Source: Bowmanella yangjiangensis (GTDB lineage Bacteria; Pseudomonadota; Gammaproteobacteria; Enterobacterales; Alteromonadaceae). From it: DNA of 64,000 bases. The notes beneath the pieces are model-generated. The model had not been told where the DNA came from. It ran no database searches and was given only the letters and a program-made list of their open reading frames with translations. Numbering within the stretch: the stretch's first letter is position 1; the number at the start of each line of letters is the position of its first letter. Positions 18,995-27,522 of the stretch are shown here, piece after piece. The DNA is taken from the NCBI RefSeq assembly GCF_017255015.1, contig NZ_JAFKCS010000009.1, positions 62,931 through 126,930 on the forward strand, read 5' to 3'. The position numbers were made by a program, and so were the translations under genes.

Positions 18995-20242
18995 ATGGCA
19001 TTTAAGAAAGTTTCAGTGGTGGGGTTGGGGTATATAGGCCTGCCAACGGCTGCCGTGATTGCGTCACGTGGTATTGAAGTTATTGGTATTGATGTGTCAC
19101 AAAGAGCGGTTGAGACGATCAACCAAGGTAAAGTACACATTGTTGAGCCAGACTTGGATATGGTGGTCCAGGCTGCAGTAACTATGGGAAAACTGCGCGC
19201 TTCAATGACCCCTGAGCCTGCCGATGCTTTTATGATTGCTGTGCCGACGCCTTTCAAAGAGGGGCATCAACCTGATTTGTCTTACATTGAAGCTGCCGCA
19301 AAAGCCATTGCCCCAGTATTAGAGAAAGGAAATCTAGTTATTCTCGAGTCTACATCACCGGTAGGTGCGACGGAAAAGCTGGCTGCTTGGTTGCAGGAAC
19401 AACGGCCAGACTTACATTTCCCAGGTGCGTCTAATAGCGAACCTAATATGTTCGTTGCGCACTGCCCAGAGAGGGTGTTGCCCGGACGCGTTTTGGAAGA
19501 ACTGGTTTCGAACGATAGAATCATCGGTGGATTAACGGCTAAATGTTGTGAAATGGCTACCGAGCTTTATAAAACCTTCGTTCGCGGTGAATGTATCTCT
19601 ACTAATGCTCGTACGGCTGAAATGGCGAAACTGACAGAAAACTCTTTCAGGGATGTGAACATCGCTTTTGCCAACGAACTATCAATTATCTGTGACAAAC
19701 TTAAGATTAATGTATGGGAATTGATTGCATTGGCCAATCGCCACCCACGTGTAAATATTCTCAGCCCCGGCCCTGGTGTGGGGGGACACTGTATCGCAGT
19801 GGATCCTTGGTTCATTGTTGACTCAGCACCAGATGAAGCAAGGATTATTCGTACCGCGCGGGAGATTAACGATCACAAGCCGGAATATGTTGTCAGTAAA
19901 GTAAAAGCTGCCGCTGATCAATTCAAACGGCCTATAGTGGCGTGTCTGGGATTGGCCTTTAAGGCCGACATTGATGATTTAAGGGAAAGTCCTGCTTTAG
20001 ATATCACTTGTGAACTGGCAAATGCCAATATTGGCCAGATTTTGGCGGTAGAACCTAACATTCAGGAACTACCTGGCAAACTACAAGGGCAGGGGGTTGA
20101 GCTTGTATCATTGCAGCAAGCATTAGAGATGGCCAATGTGTTGGTTGTACTAGTAGATCACAAACCCTTTAAAGCACTTCATAGCAACGACATCAATACC
20201 AAGGTTGTTGTGGATACCCGCGGTTTGTTTAGCCGTTTTTAG
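18995..20242 (+). CDS. wecC: UDP-N-acetyl-D-mannosamine dehydrogenase
   Basis: Oxidises UDP-ManNAc to UDP-ManNAcA with two NAD+ equivalents. A Rossmann GLGYIGLPTA is at the N-terminus. ESTSPVGATEKL, HCPERVLPG, the catalytic Lys/Asn block ELTENSFRDVNIAFANE and the thioester Cys in GGHCIAVDPWF identify the UDP-hexose dehydrogenase family. Among these the length (415) and the PVGATE/HCPER forms fit WecC. It closes the plus-strand unit; a hairpin terminator follows. Confidence 0.95.
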   Translation: MAFKKVSVVGLGYIGLPTAAVIASRGIEVIGIDVSQRAVETINQGKVHIVEPDLDMVVQAAVTMGKLRASMTPEPADAFMIAVPTPFKEGHQPDLSYIEAAAKAIAPVLEKGNLVILESTSPVGATEKLAAWLQEQRPDLHFPGASNSEPNMFVAHCPERVLPGRVLEELVSNDRIIGGLTAKCCEMATELYKTFVRGECISTNARTAEMAKLTENSFRDVNIAFANELSIICDKLKINVWELIALANRHPRVNILSPGPGVGGHCIAVDPWFIVDSAPDEARIIRTAREINDHKPEYVVSKVKAAADQFKRPIVACLGLAFKADIDDLRESPALDITCELANANIGQILAVEPNIQELPGKLQGQGVELVSLQQALEMANVLVVLVDHKPFKALHSNDINTKVVVDTRGLFSRF

Positions 20243-20262
20243 AACCCCTGCAATTTATAAAG

Positions 20263-20299
20263 GGCTCTGAAACCTTTAAGGTAATATCAGAGCCTTTTT
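20263..20299 (+). terminator. Rho-independent terminator after wecC
   Basis: GGCTCTGA (20263-20270) pairs with TCAGAGCC (20287-20294) and is followed by TTTTT. It lies 20 bases after the wecC stop. Confidence 0.85.
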
Positions 20300-20428
20300 C
20301 TTTGACTTTATTCTTTTTTAATTCATTGATAACTACTGTATCAGTATTAGCAAGTATGTATGATGGTGAGATAACCAAAATCAATCAATTCAGGTTGCTA
20401 TGGTGTCTATTTTGTTGAGGAAGGAATC

Positions 20429-23158
20429 ATGAAAACTGCTTTAAATACTATTGCAGCGCTTATTGTTGCGACAGCAATGTCAGCCTGTACTAATAAATCA
20501 GCTGAAGATCATATTACAAGTGCCCAGACTTTATTATTGGATGGCGACGAAGATGCTGCAGTAATCGAACTAAAAAATGCAGTAGTTCTAGCTCCGCAAT
20601 CCGCTGATGTGAGACTCATGCTGGGCAGTATTTACCTTTCTCAGAGTGAATATGGCGCAGCCGAGAAAGAGCTAACCAGGGCTTCCGAACTTGGCGCTAA
20701 TGCCGACCAGGTTATTCCGCTGTTGACTAAGCTTTACTATTACCAAAACGATTTTGGTCAGGCGCAATGGGTATTGGAAGAAGCTGAAATTGAAAGCCCT
20801 GACGCGCTTAGCAAAGCGCACTTATATGCTTTCTTGGCAAAAATATATTCCAGTGATGATCAATTGGAACAGCTAAAAGTTCCAGAGCAACTGATTGGTG
20901 ACGATCGTTTTATTGCTTCGGGGTATCTTGCACTAGCAAAAAGGGATTTTGCTGCGGTGCAGGAAAGTATATCCAGTTTTACTGAAACTAGTAGTGAGCC
21001 AATTGAAAAAGATTGGTTACGCGGCAGAACCGCTTCGGCGCAGCAACACTATTCAGAGGCTGTTGAAGCCCTGACTAAAGTGGTTGAGCAACAGCCAAAG
21101 CTGTATATGGCCAAATTTCAATTGGCTGATGCCCTGACCCAAACTGGCCAGTTTGATGCGGCAGAGAAGCATATAGATGATTTGCTCAAAGTCAGTAAAG
21201 AAAATGCCTATGCAAATTTATTGAAGGCTAATGTGAGATTTTTGCAAAAGGACTATGCCGAGGCCTTACCGCCAGCTGAGAAGGCCGTACAAAATGGTAT
21301 GGATATTCCGGCTGCCAATGTTATCGCCGGTATTAGCGCTTTTCAATTACAACGACTGGAGATTGCATATCGTTACTTGCAGCGAGCTGCGCAGAGTATG
21401 CCGAATGATAGTCAGATACATAAGGTGTTGGCACAGACTCAATTGTTATTGGGATATACCAATGAAGCCAAGAACACACTGAATGCGTTGGATGATATCA
21501 CCAACAGCGCTGACTTGTTTGCCGATACCGGCATGCGTCTAGCATTGCAGGGTGATATTGAAGCTGCTAAGTCTTTTTTGAAGAAAGCGAATGAAGTTGA
21601 CGCCGACAATGCATTAAATCTGCTTCGGGAAGGGTTATTGAAAATTGCCACGGCAGATGAGTCAGGTATCGCAAATCTTGAAGCCGCTATTCGACAAGAC
21701 GAATCTTTAAAGCAAGGATGGGTCTCTTTAGCCAGAGAATATCTGCAAAAAAATGAGACTCAGAAGGCATTAGCGTTGGCTGATGAATGGGCAAAGACGG
21801 ATGCAGCAAATGGTTTGACGCTAAAAAGTGTAATACTAACCCATCTTAATAAACCCGAAGAGGCTAAGCAGGCCTTGATGGACGTGTTGAAAGTGGAGCC
21901 TGAACATCTGGGGGCTAATCAGCTTTTGCTTAATGCTGAGATAGCGGAGAATGATTATCCGTCCGCCATAGCACAAGCTAAAAACATTCTGACCTTCCTA
22001 CCAGACAATTTCAGAACGTTGATGACACTGATTCGGATTGGTGCGCTATCAGGACAGGCTGGCGATATTGAAAAGCTTCTGCAAGCGCATATGGCGAAAA
22101 ATCCGAGTCTTTCTTCGCCGTTGCTGGCACTGGCAAATTTTTATCGTGCCAACGAGCAGCCTGAAAAAGCAATTTCACTATTGAATGAGAAAAAAGACAG
22201 CTTGGATGGCCGGGGATGGAAGTATTTAGGCGATAGTTTAATGCAGATGGAAGATGTTGTAGCAGCACGAGCTGCATACAAGTCCTGGAGAGAGAAGTTT
22301 CCTCAGGAAGAAGATGCCTGGCTGCGAGGTATAGGGGCCGCGGAAGTGCAGAATGATATTAGTGGTGCCAGGGAATTGGTGTCAACGGCGTTAGTGCAGT
22401 TTCCAGCTTCTCGAACCTTAAAGCTACTGCGAGTTAACTTTGATATCAAAGCCGGAGAAATTGACAGGGCCAGAAGAGAATTAGAGTTACTTCGCAGCAA
22501 CTGGGGACCTGTGCCCTATTTGGTTCTGTTGGAGTGCCAGGTCATGCAAATGGATGGTAAGAATCAACAAGCGGCAACCTGTTATCGAGGATATTACAAT
22601 CAATACCCCTCGCTGCAGTCAGCACTATTATTAGCCAATTCGCTGCACTTAAATGGTAAAGGGGAAGAGGCAACAACAGTCTTTGATGGGGAGTTGGAAA
22701 AACTAACAGGAAAGCAGAAAGTTAAAGCCACTAACGCGGCGGCAGAATTCTTCTCCGCCAATGCTTTACCCCGTCAAGCAATTAAATATTACAGTCTGTT
22801 AGATAAAGCATTGCCCAACAATGCCGTGGTGTTAAACAACCTGGCATGGAATCAGTTACAGGCAGCGGAATTGGATAGTGCGTTACAAAGTGCGAAAGCA
22901 GCTGAGAAGGTGGCACCCGAATCTGCCAGCGTCAAAGACACCTTGGGATGGATCTATTTTAAGCGGGGTGAACTCAACTTAGCTGAAAGCAGTTTGAGAG
23001 ATTCTCTCGGTAAGCGGGATTCAAACAATGTAAAGCTGCATTTGGCTGAAGTCTTGATCGCCCAGGGACAAAAGCAAGAAGCCAAAACCTTATTGGAGAG
23101 TATTGATGCGCAGGAATACGCGGAACAAGTTGCCTCTTTAATCCAACAATTAAATTAA
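20429..23158 (+). CDS. prsT: XrtA/PEP-CTERM system TPR lipoprotein PrsT
   Basis: A 909-residue lipoprotein with a signal peptide and lipobox ending in MSAC, so it should be anchored by Cys20 in the periplasm or outer membrane. The rest is almost entirely TPR repeats from about residue 27 to 905 (for example AVIELKNAVVLAPQSADVR, AEKELTRASELGANA). The very long TPR lipoprotein next to PEP-CTERM genes and prsK/prsR fits PrsT. It is thought to help assemble or export the EPS made by XrtA loci. GAGGAAGG precedes the ATG. I found no sigma-54 site upstream. Confidence 0.9.
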   Translation: MKTALNTIAALIVATAMSACTNKSAEDHITSAQTLLLDGDEDAAVIELKNAVVLAPQSADVRLMLGSIYLSQSEYGAAEKELTRASELGANADQVIPLLTKLYYYQNDFGQAQWVLEEAEIESPDALSKAHLYAFLAKIYSSDDQLEQLKVPEQLIGDDRFIASGYLALAKRDFAAVQESISSFTETSSEPIEKDWLRGRTASAQQHYSEAVEALTKVVEQQPKLYMAKFQLADALTQTGQFDAAEKHIDDLLKVSKENAYANLLKANVRFLQKDYAEALPPAEKAVQNGMDIPAANVIAGISAFQLQRLEIAYRYLQRAAQSMPNDSQIHKVLAQTQLLLGYTNEAKNTLNALDDITNSADLFADTGMRLALQGDIEAAKSFLKKANEVDADNALNLLREGLLKIATADESGIANLEAAIRQDESLKQGWVSLAREYLQKNETQKALALADEWAKTDAANGLTLKSVILTHLNKPEEAKQALMDVLKVEPEHLGANQLLLNAEIAENDYPSAIAQAKNILTFLPDNFRTLMTLIRIGALSGQAGDIEKLLQAHMAKNPSLSSPLLALANFYRANEQPEKAISLLNEKKDSLDGRGWKYLGDSLMQMEDVVAARAAYKSWREKFPQEEDAWLRGIGAAEVQNDISGARELVSTALVQFPASRTLKLLRVNFDIKAGEIDRARRELELLRSNWGPVPYLVLLECQVMQMDGKNQQAATCYRGYYNQYPSLQSALLLANSLHLNGKGEEATTVFDGELEKLTGKQKVKATNAAAEFFSANALPRQAIKYYSLLDKALPNNAVVLNNLAWNQLQAAELDSALQSAKAAEKVAPESASVKDTLGWIYFKRGELNLAESSLRDSLGKRDSNNVKLHLAEVLIAQGQKQEAKTLLESIDAQEYAEQVASLIQQLN

Positions 23159-23191
23159 CTTAAAGTTGGCTTAGTCAACTATGTCTGTTGG

Positions 23192-23228
23192 GCCTCAAAT
23201 GCATTCGATGTGCTTGAGGCTTTGTTTT
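23192..23228 (+). terminator. Rho-independent terminator after prsT
   Basis: GCCTCAA (23192-23198) pairs with TTGAGGC (23214-23220), followed by TTTGTTTT. Confidence 0.75.
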
Positions 23229-23416
23229 ACCTGCAGTTTACAACGTAGATGCGTTAGACCTATTGCTTACCCATTTGGCAGCCCACACACTGCAGAATTG
23301 AATGTTTCGTATCTCTGGCTTTTCAGGTGTCAGTGTTTTTAACAGTATCGTGTTTTATTTTTGTTGGCTCAGAGTTGCTTTTAGAGAAAACTCATAAAAA
23401 ACAATGTTTTAAAAAG

Positions 23417-23433
23417 TTGGCATAAAGGGTGCT
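23417..23433 (+). promoter_or_regulatory. Sigma-54 (RpoN) promoter of the PEP-CTERM gene
   Basis: TTGGCATAAAGGGTGCT has the invariant GG-N10-GC arrangement of -24/-12 promoters (GG 23419-23420, GC 23431-23432) and a TTGGCA -24 box close to consensus. It points at the PEP-CTERM gene 100 bases downstream. PrsR, encoded at 32677, is a sigma-54 activator, and PEP-CTERM genes are known targets of PrsK-PrsR/RpoN control in other bacteria. Confidence 0.8.
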
Positions 23434-23476
23434 TTGTACAGTTAGGCGGCAACGTGAATTTATTGGAATGTTGGTG

Positions 23477-23506
23477 AGTCGTCTCACAACAAGTCGTCTC
23501 ACAACA
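23477..23506 (+). repeat. Perfect 15-base tandem direct repeat in the leader of the PEP-CTERM gene
   Basis: AGTCGTCTCACAACA occurs twice head to tail (23477-23491 and 23492-23506). The first copy also forms a short GTGAG-TCGT-CTCAC hairpin. The repeat is downstream of the sigma-54 promoter and about 27 bases before the start codon, so it would be in the mRNA leader. Confidence 0.9.
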
Positions 23507-23532
23507 ATGTAAAGAACTTGAGGAGCGAAGAT

Positions 23533-24462
23533 ATGAAGAAGTCACTATTAGCAGTTTCTTTGTTAGCACTGGCTGGTACTGCAGCGGCTGACCCATTTTA
23601 CTTGGATGTTGGCACCGCTTACGGCTCAGTGAATGTAGGTAATTGTGCAACTTGTACTGGCAACAAAGATGAAGCTACTATTCTGTATGATTCATCTACT
23701 ACTATTATCGACGTTGATAACAACGGTATCGATGTTGGTGATACTGTAATCACTAATGGTGGTTTAGGTGTTTCCCTGTTGCCTGGCATGAGCAACCCGC
23801 ACCCATCATCTGCTTTTGGTAGCCTGGATTCAAACCTTATTACTGGTTTCAACCCCTCAAGCACCAGCAACGACTATGGTATTTCTCCTGATGGTAGCTG
23901 GGTGGTTAGCTTTGGTTTCAGTAACCTGACCGGTGTGGTAAGTGGATTTAACGGCAGCATCCCTCTGCTTTCATATGGCCCAGGTGTTATCAATTTCTAT
24001 GTATCAGAACTGGGCGGTGCTCAGCAGAATTTCATGAACGTGAATGTAGATTTCGGTGGTCCAGATGGCTTGGGTACTGCTATTTTCGGTGAAGTTGACT
24101 TCACTGGTATCGGCGCAATGCTTAGTCTAGGTGGAACTGACCTGAGAAACCTGTTCCATTCAGCAACTCACAGCTGTAATGGTAACGATGGCTTCTACGA
24201 CATTTGGAATGAGTGTGGTGCAGGCTCTCTGGGTAATGACATCATGGAAATCTTCTTTGATGGTCACTTCGACACTAACGTATTGTTGAGTCAGTTTGCT
24301 GCTGATGCTGGTAATGATGGTGCTAATGGTGACGACATGTACTATGTCAGCACTAACCACGACGGAAGTGTCACTTTCCGCGTGCCAGAGCCAGGTACCT
24401 TAGCTATGTTTGGTATGTCTCTGTTGGCTCTGGGTGGTTTGAGCCGTCGTCGTAAGTCTTAA
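23533..24462 (+). CDS. PEP-CTERM sorting-domain protein
   Basis: A 309-residue secreted protein with signal peptide MKKSLLAVSLLALAGTAAA and a C-terminal sorting tripartite: VPEP (284-287), a hydrophobic helix (LAMFGMSLLALGG) and the basic tail LSRRRKS. Exosortase (XrtA type) cleaves such tails in the membrane and the product goes to the surface or EPS matrix. The body is Gly/Asn/Asp-rich, with NCATC near residue 40 and a second Cys pair further on, and no catalytic motif. The ATG at 23533 has AGGAG seven bases upstream; an earlier in-frame start at 23518 has none. It is the only PEP-CTERM protein in the window. Confidence 0.93.
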   Translation: MKKSLLAVSLLALAGTAAADPFYLDVGTAYGSVNVGNCATCTGNKDEATILYDSSTTIIDVDNNGIDVGDTVITNGGLGVSLLPGMSNPHPSSAFGSLDSNLITGFNPSSTSNDYGISPDGSWVVSFGFSNLTGVVSGFNGSIPLLSYGPGVINFYVSELGGAQQNFMNVNVDFGGPDGLGTAIFGEVDFTGIGAMLSLGGTDLRNLFHSATHSCNGNDGFYDIWNECGAGSLGNDIMEIFFDGHFDTNVLLSQFAADAGNDGANGDDMYYVSTNHDGSVTFRVPEPGTLAMFGMSLLALGGLSRRRKS

Positions 24463-24484
24463 TAGATTTTTGAGCTGATACAAA

Positions 24485-24513
24485 AACGGACACTTAAAGT
24501 GTCCGTTTTTTTT
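24485..24513 (+). terminator. Strong rho-independent terminator after the PEP-CTERM gene
   Basis: AACGGACACTT and AAGTGTCCGTT flank a single A, giving an almost perfect inverted repeat followed by a run of eight T. It lies between convergent genes; the upstream A-run suggests it could work in both directions. Confidence 0.92.
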
Positions 24514-24561
24514 GCATCTTTATTTACTGTTATGCAGCCACCACATCTCAATGCTAACCTG

Positions 24562-25446
24562 CTATTCTTTCAGCAAGTTTTTCAATCGCCAAAACATGAG
24601 TTTTTGTAAAGGATTGCGGTTCCCACCGGGACGCCAGGTTTTTATTAGTTTATTTCGATAAGCATCAAAGTGCAGGCCATGCGGAGCACATATAACTTCA
24701 CCTCGATCTAGCAGGAGCTTCAGCACATTGGTGCATAAAACGCCGGCTGCCAGAGAAATTCCCATACAGGTAGAAGGTACCTTCTTTTTAAGAAAGTTCA
24801 CTGAGCTGCGTTCAACCAGGTAATGCCGTTGCTGTACTGAGGGAGATACACCAATAACAAAACGCATAATATTGTCTTCAAACATTCTTTGCTTCTGCTC
24901 GTCGGTATCGGTTGGCTTTGGATCCTGCATGCAAAAATATTCTTCAAAGCTCATTTTTCCAGGCATAAATACCAGCATGGCGGTTCCCATACCCATAGGG
25001 GCCGCAGTGATACAGGGAATTCCTTTTTCATAGCAGCGCTGGAAGACTTTTCGTCTGATATCCAGGGCAAAGATATCCAGGCTGTCTATATACACATCTA
25101 CACCTTCCAGAAAGGCTTCTAGATTATCGTCATTGACCCCTTCGCTAAAATTTTTAACTTCTGCTTCAGGGTTAATACCTCTGAGGGTGTTTTCCATAAC
25201 CTCTGATTTGGGCTTGCCTATAGTGGCCATCGAAGCACCAGCCTGGCGATTGAAGTTGGCCAGATCATAATCGTCTAAATCAGAGATATGAAAATGACCT
25301 ATGCCCATCCTTGCACACACTATGCTGTGATCACCGCCAACACCACCCAAGCCGCCCACAGCAACGCGACAGTTCCTTAATTTCTCTTGTTCTTCGCGCG
25401 TTACCCAGCCGATATTTCGGGAAAATGCTTCTTTGTAGTTAAACAT
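24562..25446 (-). CDS. ThiF/MoeB/HesA-like E1 adenylyltransferase
   Basis: A 294-residue E1-like protein. The ATP-binding Rossmann loop GGLGGVGG is at about residues 31-38, and the following D-x-D-x-x-x-x-x-N-x-RQ block (SDLDDYDLANFNRQ) is the diagnostic E1 adenylation signature. The catalytic thioester Cys and CxxC zinc pairs of MoeB/ThiF were not recognised in their usual places. It lies 55 bases after the LuxI-like acyltransferase on the same strand, with AGAGAGGA before its ATG. Such enzymes adenylate a carboxyl end of a protein or small molecule; which one is unknown here. Confidence 0.88.
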   Translation of the reverse strand: MFNYKEAFSRNIGWVTREEQEKLRNCRVAVGGLGGVGGDHSIVCARMGIGHFHISDLDDYDLANFNRQAGASMATIGKPKSEVMENTLRGINPEAEVKNFSEGVNDDNLEAFLEGVDVYIDSLDIFALDIRRKVFQRCYEKGIPCITAAPMGMGTAMLVFMPGKMSFEEYFCMQDPKPTDTDEQKQRMFEDNIMRFVIGVSPSVQQRHYLVERSSVNFLKKKVPSTCMGISLAAGVLCTNVLKLLLDRGEVICAPHGLHFDAYRNKLIKTWRPGGNRNPLQKLMFWRLKNLLKE

Positions 25447-25501
25447 AAATTGTCCTCTCTCTTTTCCTGTTGGCTGAGTCTGTGTTGTCTATTAATGAGG
25501 T

Positions 25502-26374
25502 TCAAAGCTGTTTAAGCATTTCGCTTTTGATACTGGAGAGCAGTTTCTTAAAACCAGGACTTAACGTTTCGGGTATGCGATTGGGATTCACATGATAAGG
25601 AGCCCGTTTACCGTGATAATCGACCACAGGCCCAATTTGCTCAAAGGGAATGCCGACAAATCTTAAACTTCTGGCGAGTCGGGGCTCCATCATCACAAAG
25701 CAGTGGTCAATACCTTTTTGCAGCACCAGTGAGGTAGCGGATAGGTAGAGCCCTACCGCGATAAAGGGAAAACATCGTAGTTCCTGCTCAGAATAGATAT
25801 CCATGTTAATGGCACCTGTCGCGGCTCCCTGATGCTTATCAACAGAACGTCTTCTGAATTCAGCTGGCACAGCGAGTCGTGATATTTCTGCTATGCGGTG
25901 ACGTTCAAAACGGCTGGGTTGAAGGTGCTCGTTGCCTATGGCGGATTGGCAGTATTTTTCTATAGGTAGTTTCTGGTCTTCGCTGGATGAATAGATGACT
26001 CTTACGGTTCCAGCATAAGTACCTCTGGATTTATGTTGAATCAGACAATGATAAGCGTGGTCATCAAATTCGTCAGTTTCTAAGCCGGACTCTCGTGGTT
26101 CTTCAAACTTCAGTTCATCACAGTACACGCCATGTCTGATTTTAAAGCTCTCATTTTCTAACTCTGTTGTATTGACAAAGCATGGTTGGAGATAATGAGA
26201 AAAATGCGACGCAATGCTTTTGGCGTGCCTGTCAGCAATCATCTTTTGCAATTTTTTTGCCAGAACACCAATAACGGGAAGATTTGTCGCACGCTGTATC
26301 AGTTTCATTCCTAGTTTCCAGAAGTATTTAGCGCCTATTAAGTTCCTGAGGCTCTCCCTGAAGGAGGCAAACAA
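25502..26374 (-). CDS. PEP-CTERM/exosortase-associated acyltransferase (LuxI-like GNAT fold)
   Basis: A 290-residue protein resembling the exosortase-associated relatives of acyl-homoserine-lactone synthases. The core follows the LuxI pattern: FKIRHGVYCDELKFE, then ETDEFDDHAYH, then YAGTVRVIY and an EISRLAV block. The start is TTG at 26374 without a clear ribosome site; an ATG about 22 codons later is an alternative. It is first in a leftward operon with the ThiF-like gene and divergent from the protease gene. It may make an acylated signal or acylate a cell-surface component; not proven in the family. Confidence 0.85.
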   Translation of the reverse strand: MFASFRESLRNLIGAKYFWKLGMKLIQRATNLPVIGVLAKKLQKMIADRHAKSIASHFSHYLQPCFVNTTELENESFKIRHGVYCDELKFEEPRESGLETDEFDDHAYHCLIQHKSRGTYAGTVRVIYSSSEDQKLPIEKYCQSAIGNEHLQPSRFERHRIAEISRLAVPAEFRRRSVDKHQGAATGAINMDIYSEQELRCFPFIAVGLYLSATSLVLQKGIDHCFVMMEPRLARSLRFVGIPFEQIGPVVDYHGKRAPYHVNPNRIPETLSPGFKKLLSSIKSEMLKQL

Positions 26375-26505
26375 TGTCTATTTAGCCGTAACATTGTTTA
26401 TCAGAAAATAAGTTTATCACCTGAAATAGTTTAAGAATGTGATTTATTTAATATTTTCTGTTTTAGGTCAAAAAAGAAATTATACCCACCTTGGTGTTTC
26501 CATAT

Positions 26506-26522
26506 CCGGTGTATTGGGTGCT
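26506..26522 (+). promoter_or_regulatory. Possible sigma-54 promoter before the secreted protease gene
   Basis: CCGGTGTATTGGGTGCT has GG-N10-GC spacing (GG 26508-26509, GC 26520-26521). Its -12 half GGGTGCTT is the same as in the PEP-CTERM promoter, but the -24 half CCGGTG deviates from TTGGCA. It lies 94 bases before the protease start. Weak alone, supported by the neighbourhood. Confidence 0.35.
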
Positions 26523-26615
26523 TGTTTAATCTTAGCAAAGTTATCTGGTTGTCTTAACGAAATACACAATCAATGTTAGGCTTACTGATAACCACTAAAC
26601 ATTGGTAGTACAAGG

Positions 26616-27368
26616 ATGAAACGGACGCTATTTGTTTTTTTGATACTTATCTTCGCGCCTTTAACGCAGGCGGCATCAGGCTTTGAAACTATTGTCGCAA
26701 AGATAAAGCCATCGGTTGTCGGAGTGGGGATCAGTGATCCTATGGGATCGCCACGAAACGTTTTACAAGGAACCGGGTTTGCCGTAGGAGATGGCACACT
26801 GATTGTGACTAATTTTCATGTGGTGGAAAAAGCTCTGGATCCCGAGTCATATCAACAACGTGTTGTCTTTATTGGTATTGGCGAGTCACCAAAAATTAGT
26901 CCAGCAGAAATCATAAAAACGGATCCAGGACACGATCTGGCAATTTTAAAAATCAAGGACTCGCTACCGCCACTGACTTTGGCTGATGATACATACCTGC
27001 CGGATGGCAGAGATGTTGCATTTACTGGTTTTCCTATTGGTGCCATATTAGGTCTATACCCTGCTACGCACAGAGGCATGATTGCAGCCTTGACACCGGT
27101 CGTGATCCCCAGCGCTAATGCGCAACAGTTAAGTATTCAGATGATGAAAAGGCTTAAAGAGCCCTTTATGGTATATCAAATGGATGCCACCGCGTATCCT
27201 GGTAACAGTGGTAGCCCGGTGTACGACATAAACTCAGGTGAAGTCGTTGCCTTGATTAATAAGGTATTTGTGAAAGAGAGTAAGGAGGCCGCGCTTTCAG
27301 CACCAAGTGGTATATCCTACTCTATACCCGTAAAATATCTACATGCGTTGATGGCTGAGCTTGAGTGA
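26616..27368 (+). CDS. Secreted trypsin-like (S1) serine protease
   Basis: A 250-residue protease with signal peptide MKRTLFVFLILIFAPLTQA. The catalytic triad is readable: His68 in TNFHVV, Asp107 in GHDLAIL and Ser198 in YPGNSGSP. No PDZ domain follows, so it is a DegP-like catalytic core alone, of about the length of short exosortase-associated proteases. It is expected to act in the periplasm. The gene lies between the acyltransferase/ThiF pair and the Tat-protein operon, and is probably transcribed alone. Confidence 0.9.
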   Translation: MKRTLFVFLILIFAPLTQAASGFETIVAKIKPSVVGVGISDPMGSPRNVLQGTGFAVGDGTLIVTNFHVVEKALDPESYQQRVVFIGIGESPKISPAEIIKTDPGHDLAILKIKDSLPPLTLADDTYLPDGRDVAFTGFPIGAILGLYPATHRGMIAALTPVVIPSANAQQLSIQMMKRLKEPFMVYQMDATAYPGNSGSPVYDINSGEVVALINKVFVKESKEAALSAPSGISYSIPVKYLHALMAELE

Positions 27369-27438
27369 TCGGTGTCTGTTTTTTTTACAAGTTGATTTTA
27401 TCGGTTTGTAATATCTTTTAAAAACAACGCGTTGGAAG

Positions 27439-27455
27439 TTGGTGTGATTTTTGCA
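27439..27455 (+). promoter_or_regulatory. Sigma-54 (RpoN) promoter of the Tat-protein/HPr-rel-A operon
   Basis: TTGGTGTGATTTTTGCA matches the -24/-12 layout: GG at 27441-27442, N10, GC at 27453-27454, with TTTTTGCA as a very good -12 half. The start of transcription would be near 27466, giving a leader of about 57 bases to the ATG at 27523. It links this operon to the sigma-54 activator PrsR encoded 5 kb downstream. Confidence 0.78.
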
Positions 27456-27522
27456 TGATAGGGTGAGTTGTGTTTCAGTTACTGAACTCTTCAGCGCTGA
27501 TCTATTTGTTAGGAATTAGGAC

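Larger units (their letters stand above)
23159..23532. other. Regulatory intergenic region between prsT and the PEP-CTERM gene
   Basis: This 374-base stretch has no gene. It holds the prsT terminator (23192-23228), an AT-rich span with a possible activator-binding region (AACG-N6-CGTT near 23240-23260), a sigma-54 promoter (23417-23433) and a leader with a perfect 15-base tandem repeat (23477-23506). Confidence 0.75.

Noticed and set aside
20279-20294. GG-N10-GC spacing just upstream of prsT
   Set aside because: It lies within the wecC terminator hairpin and has no matching -24/-12 boxes.
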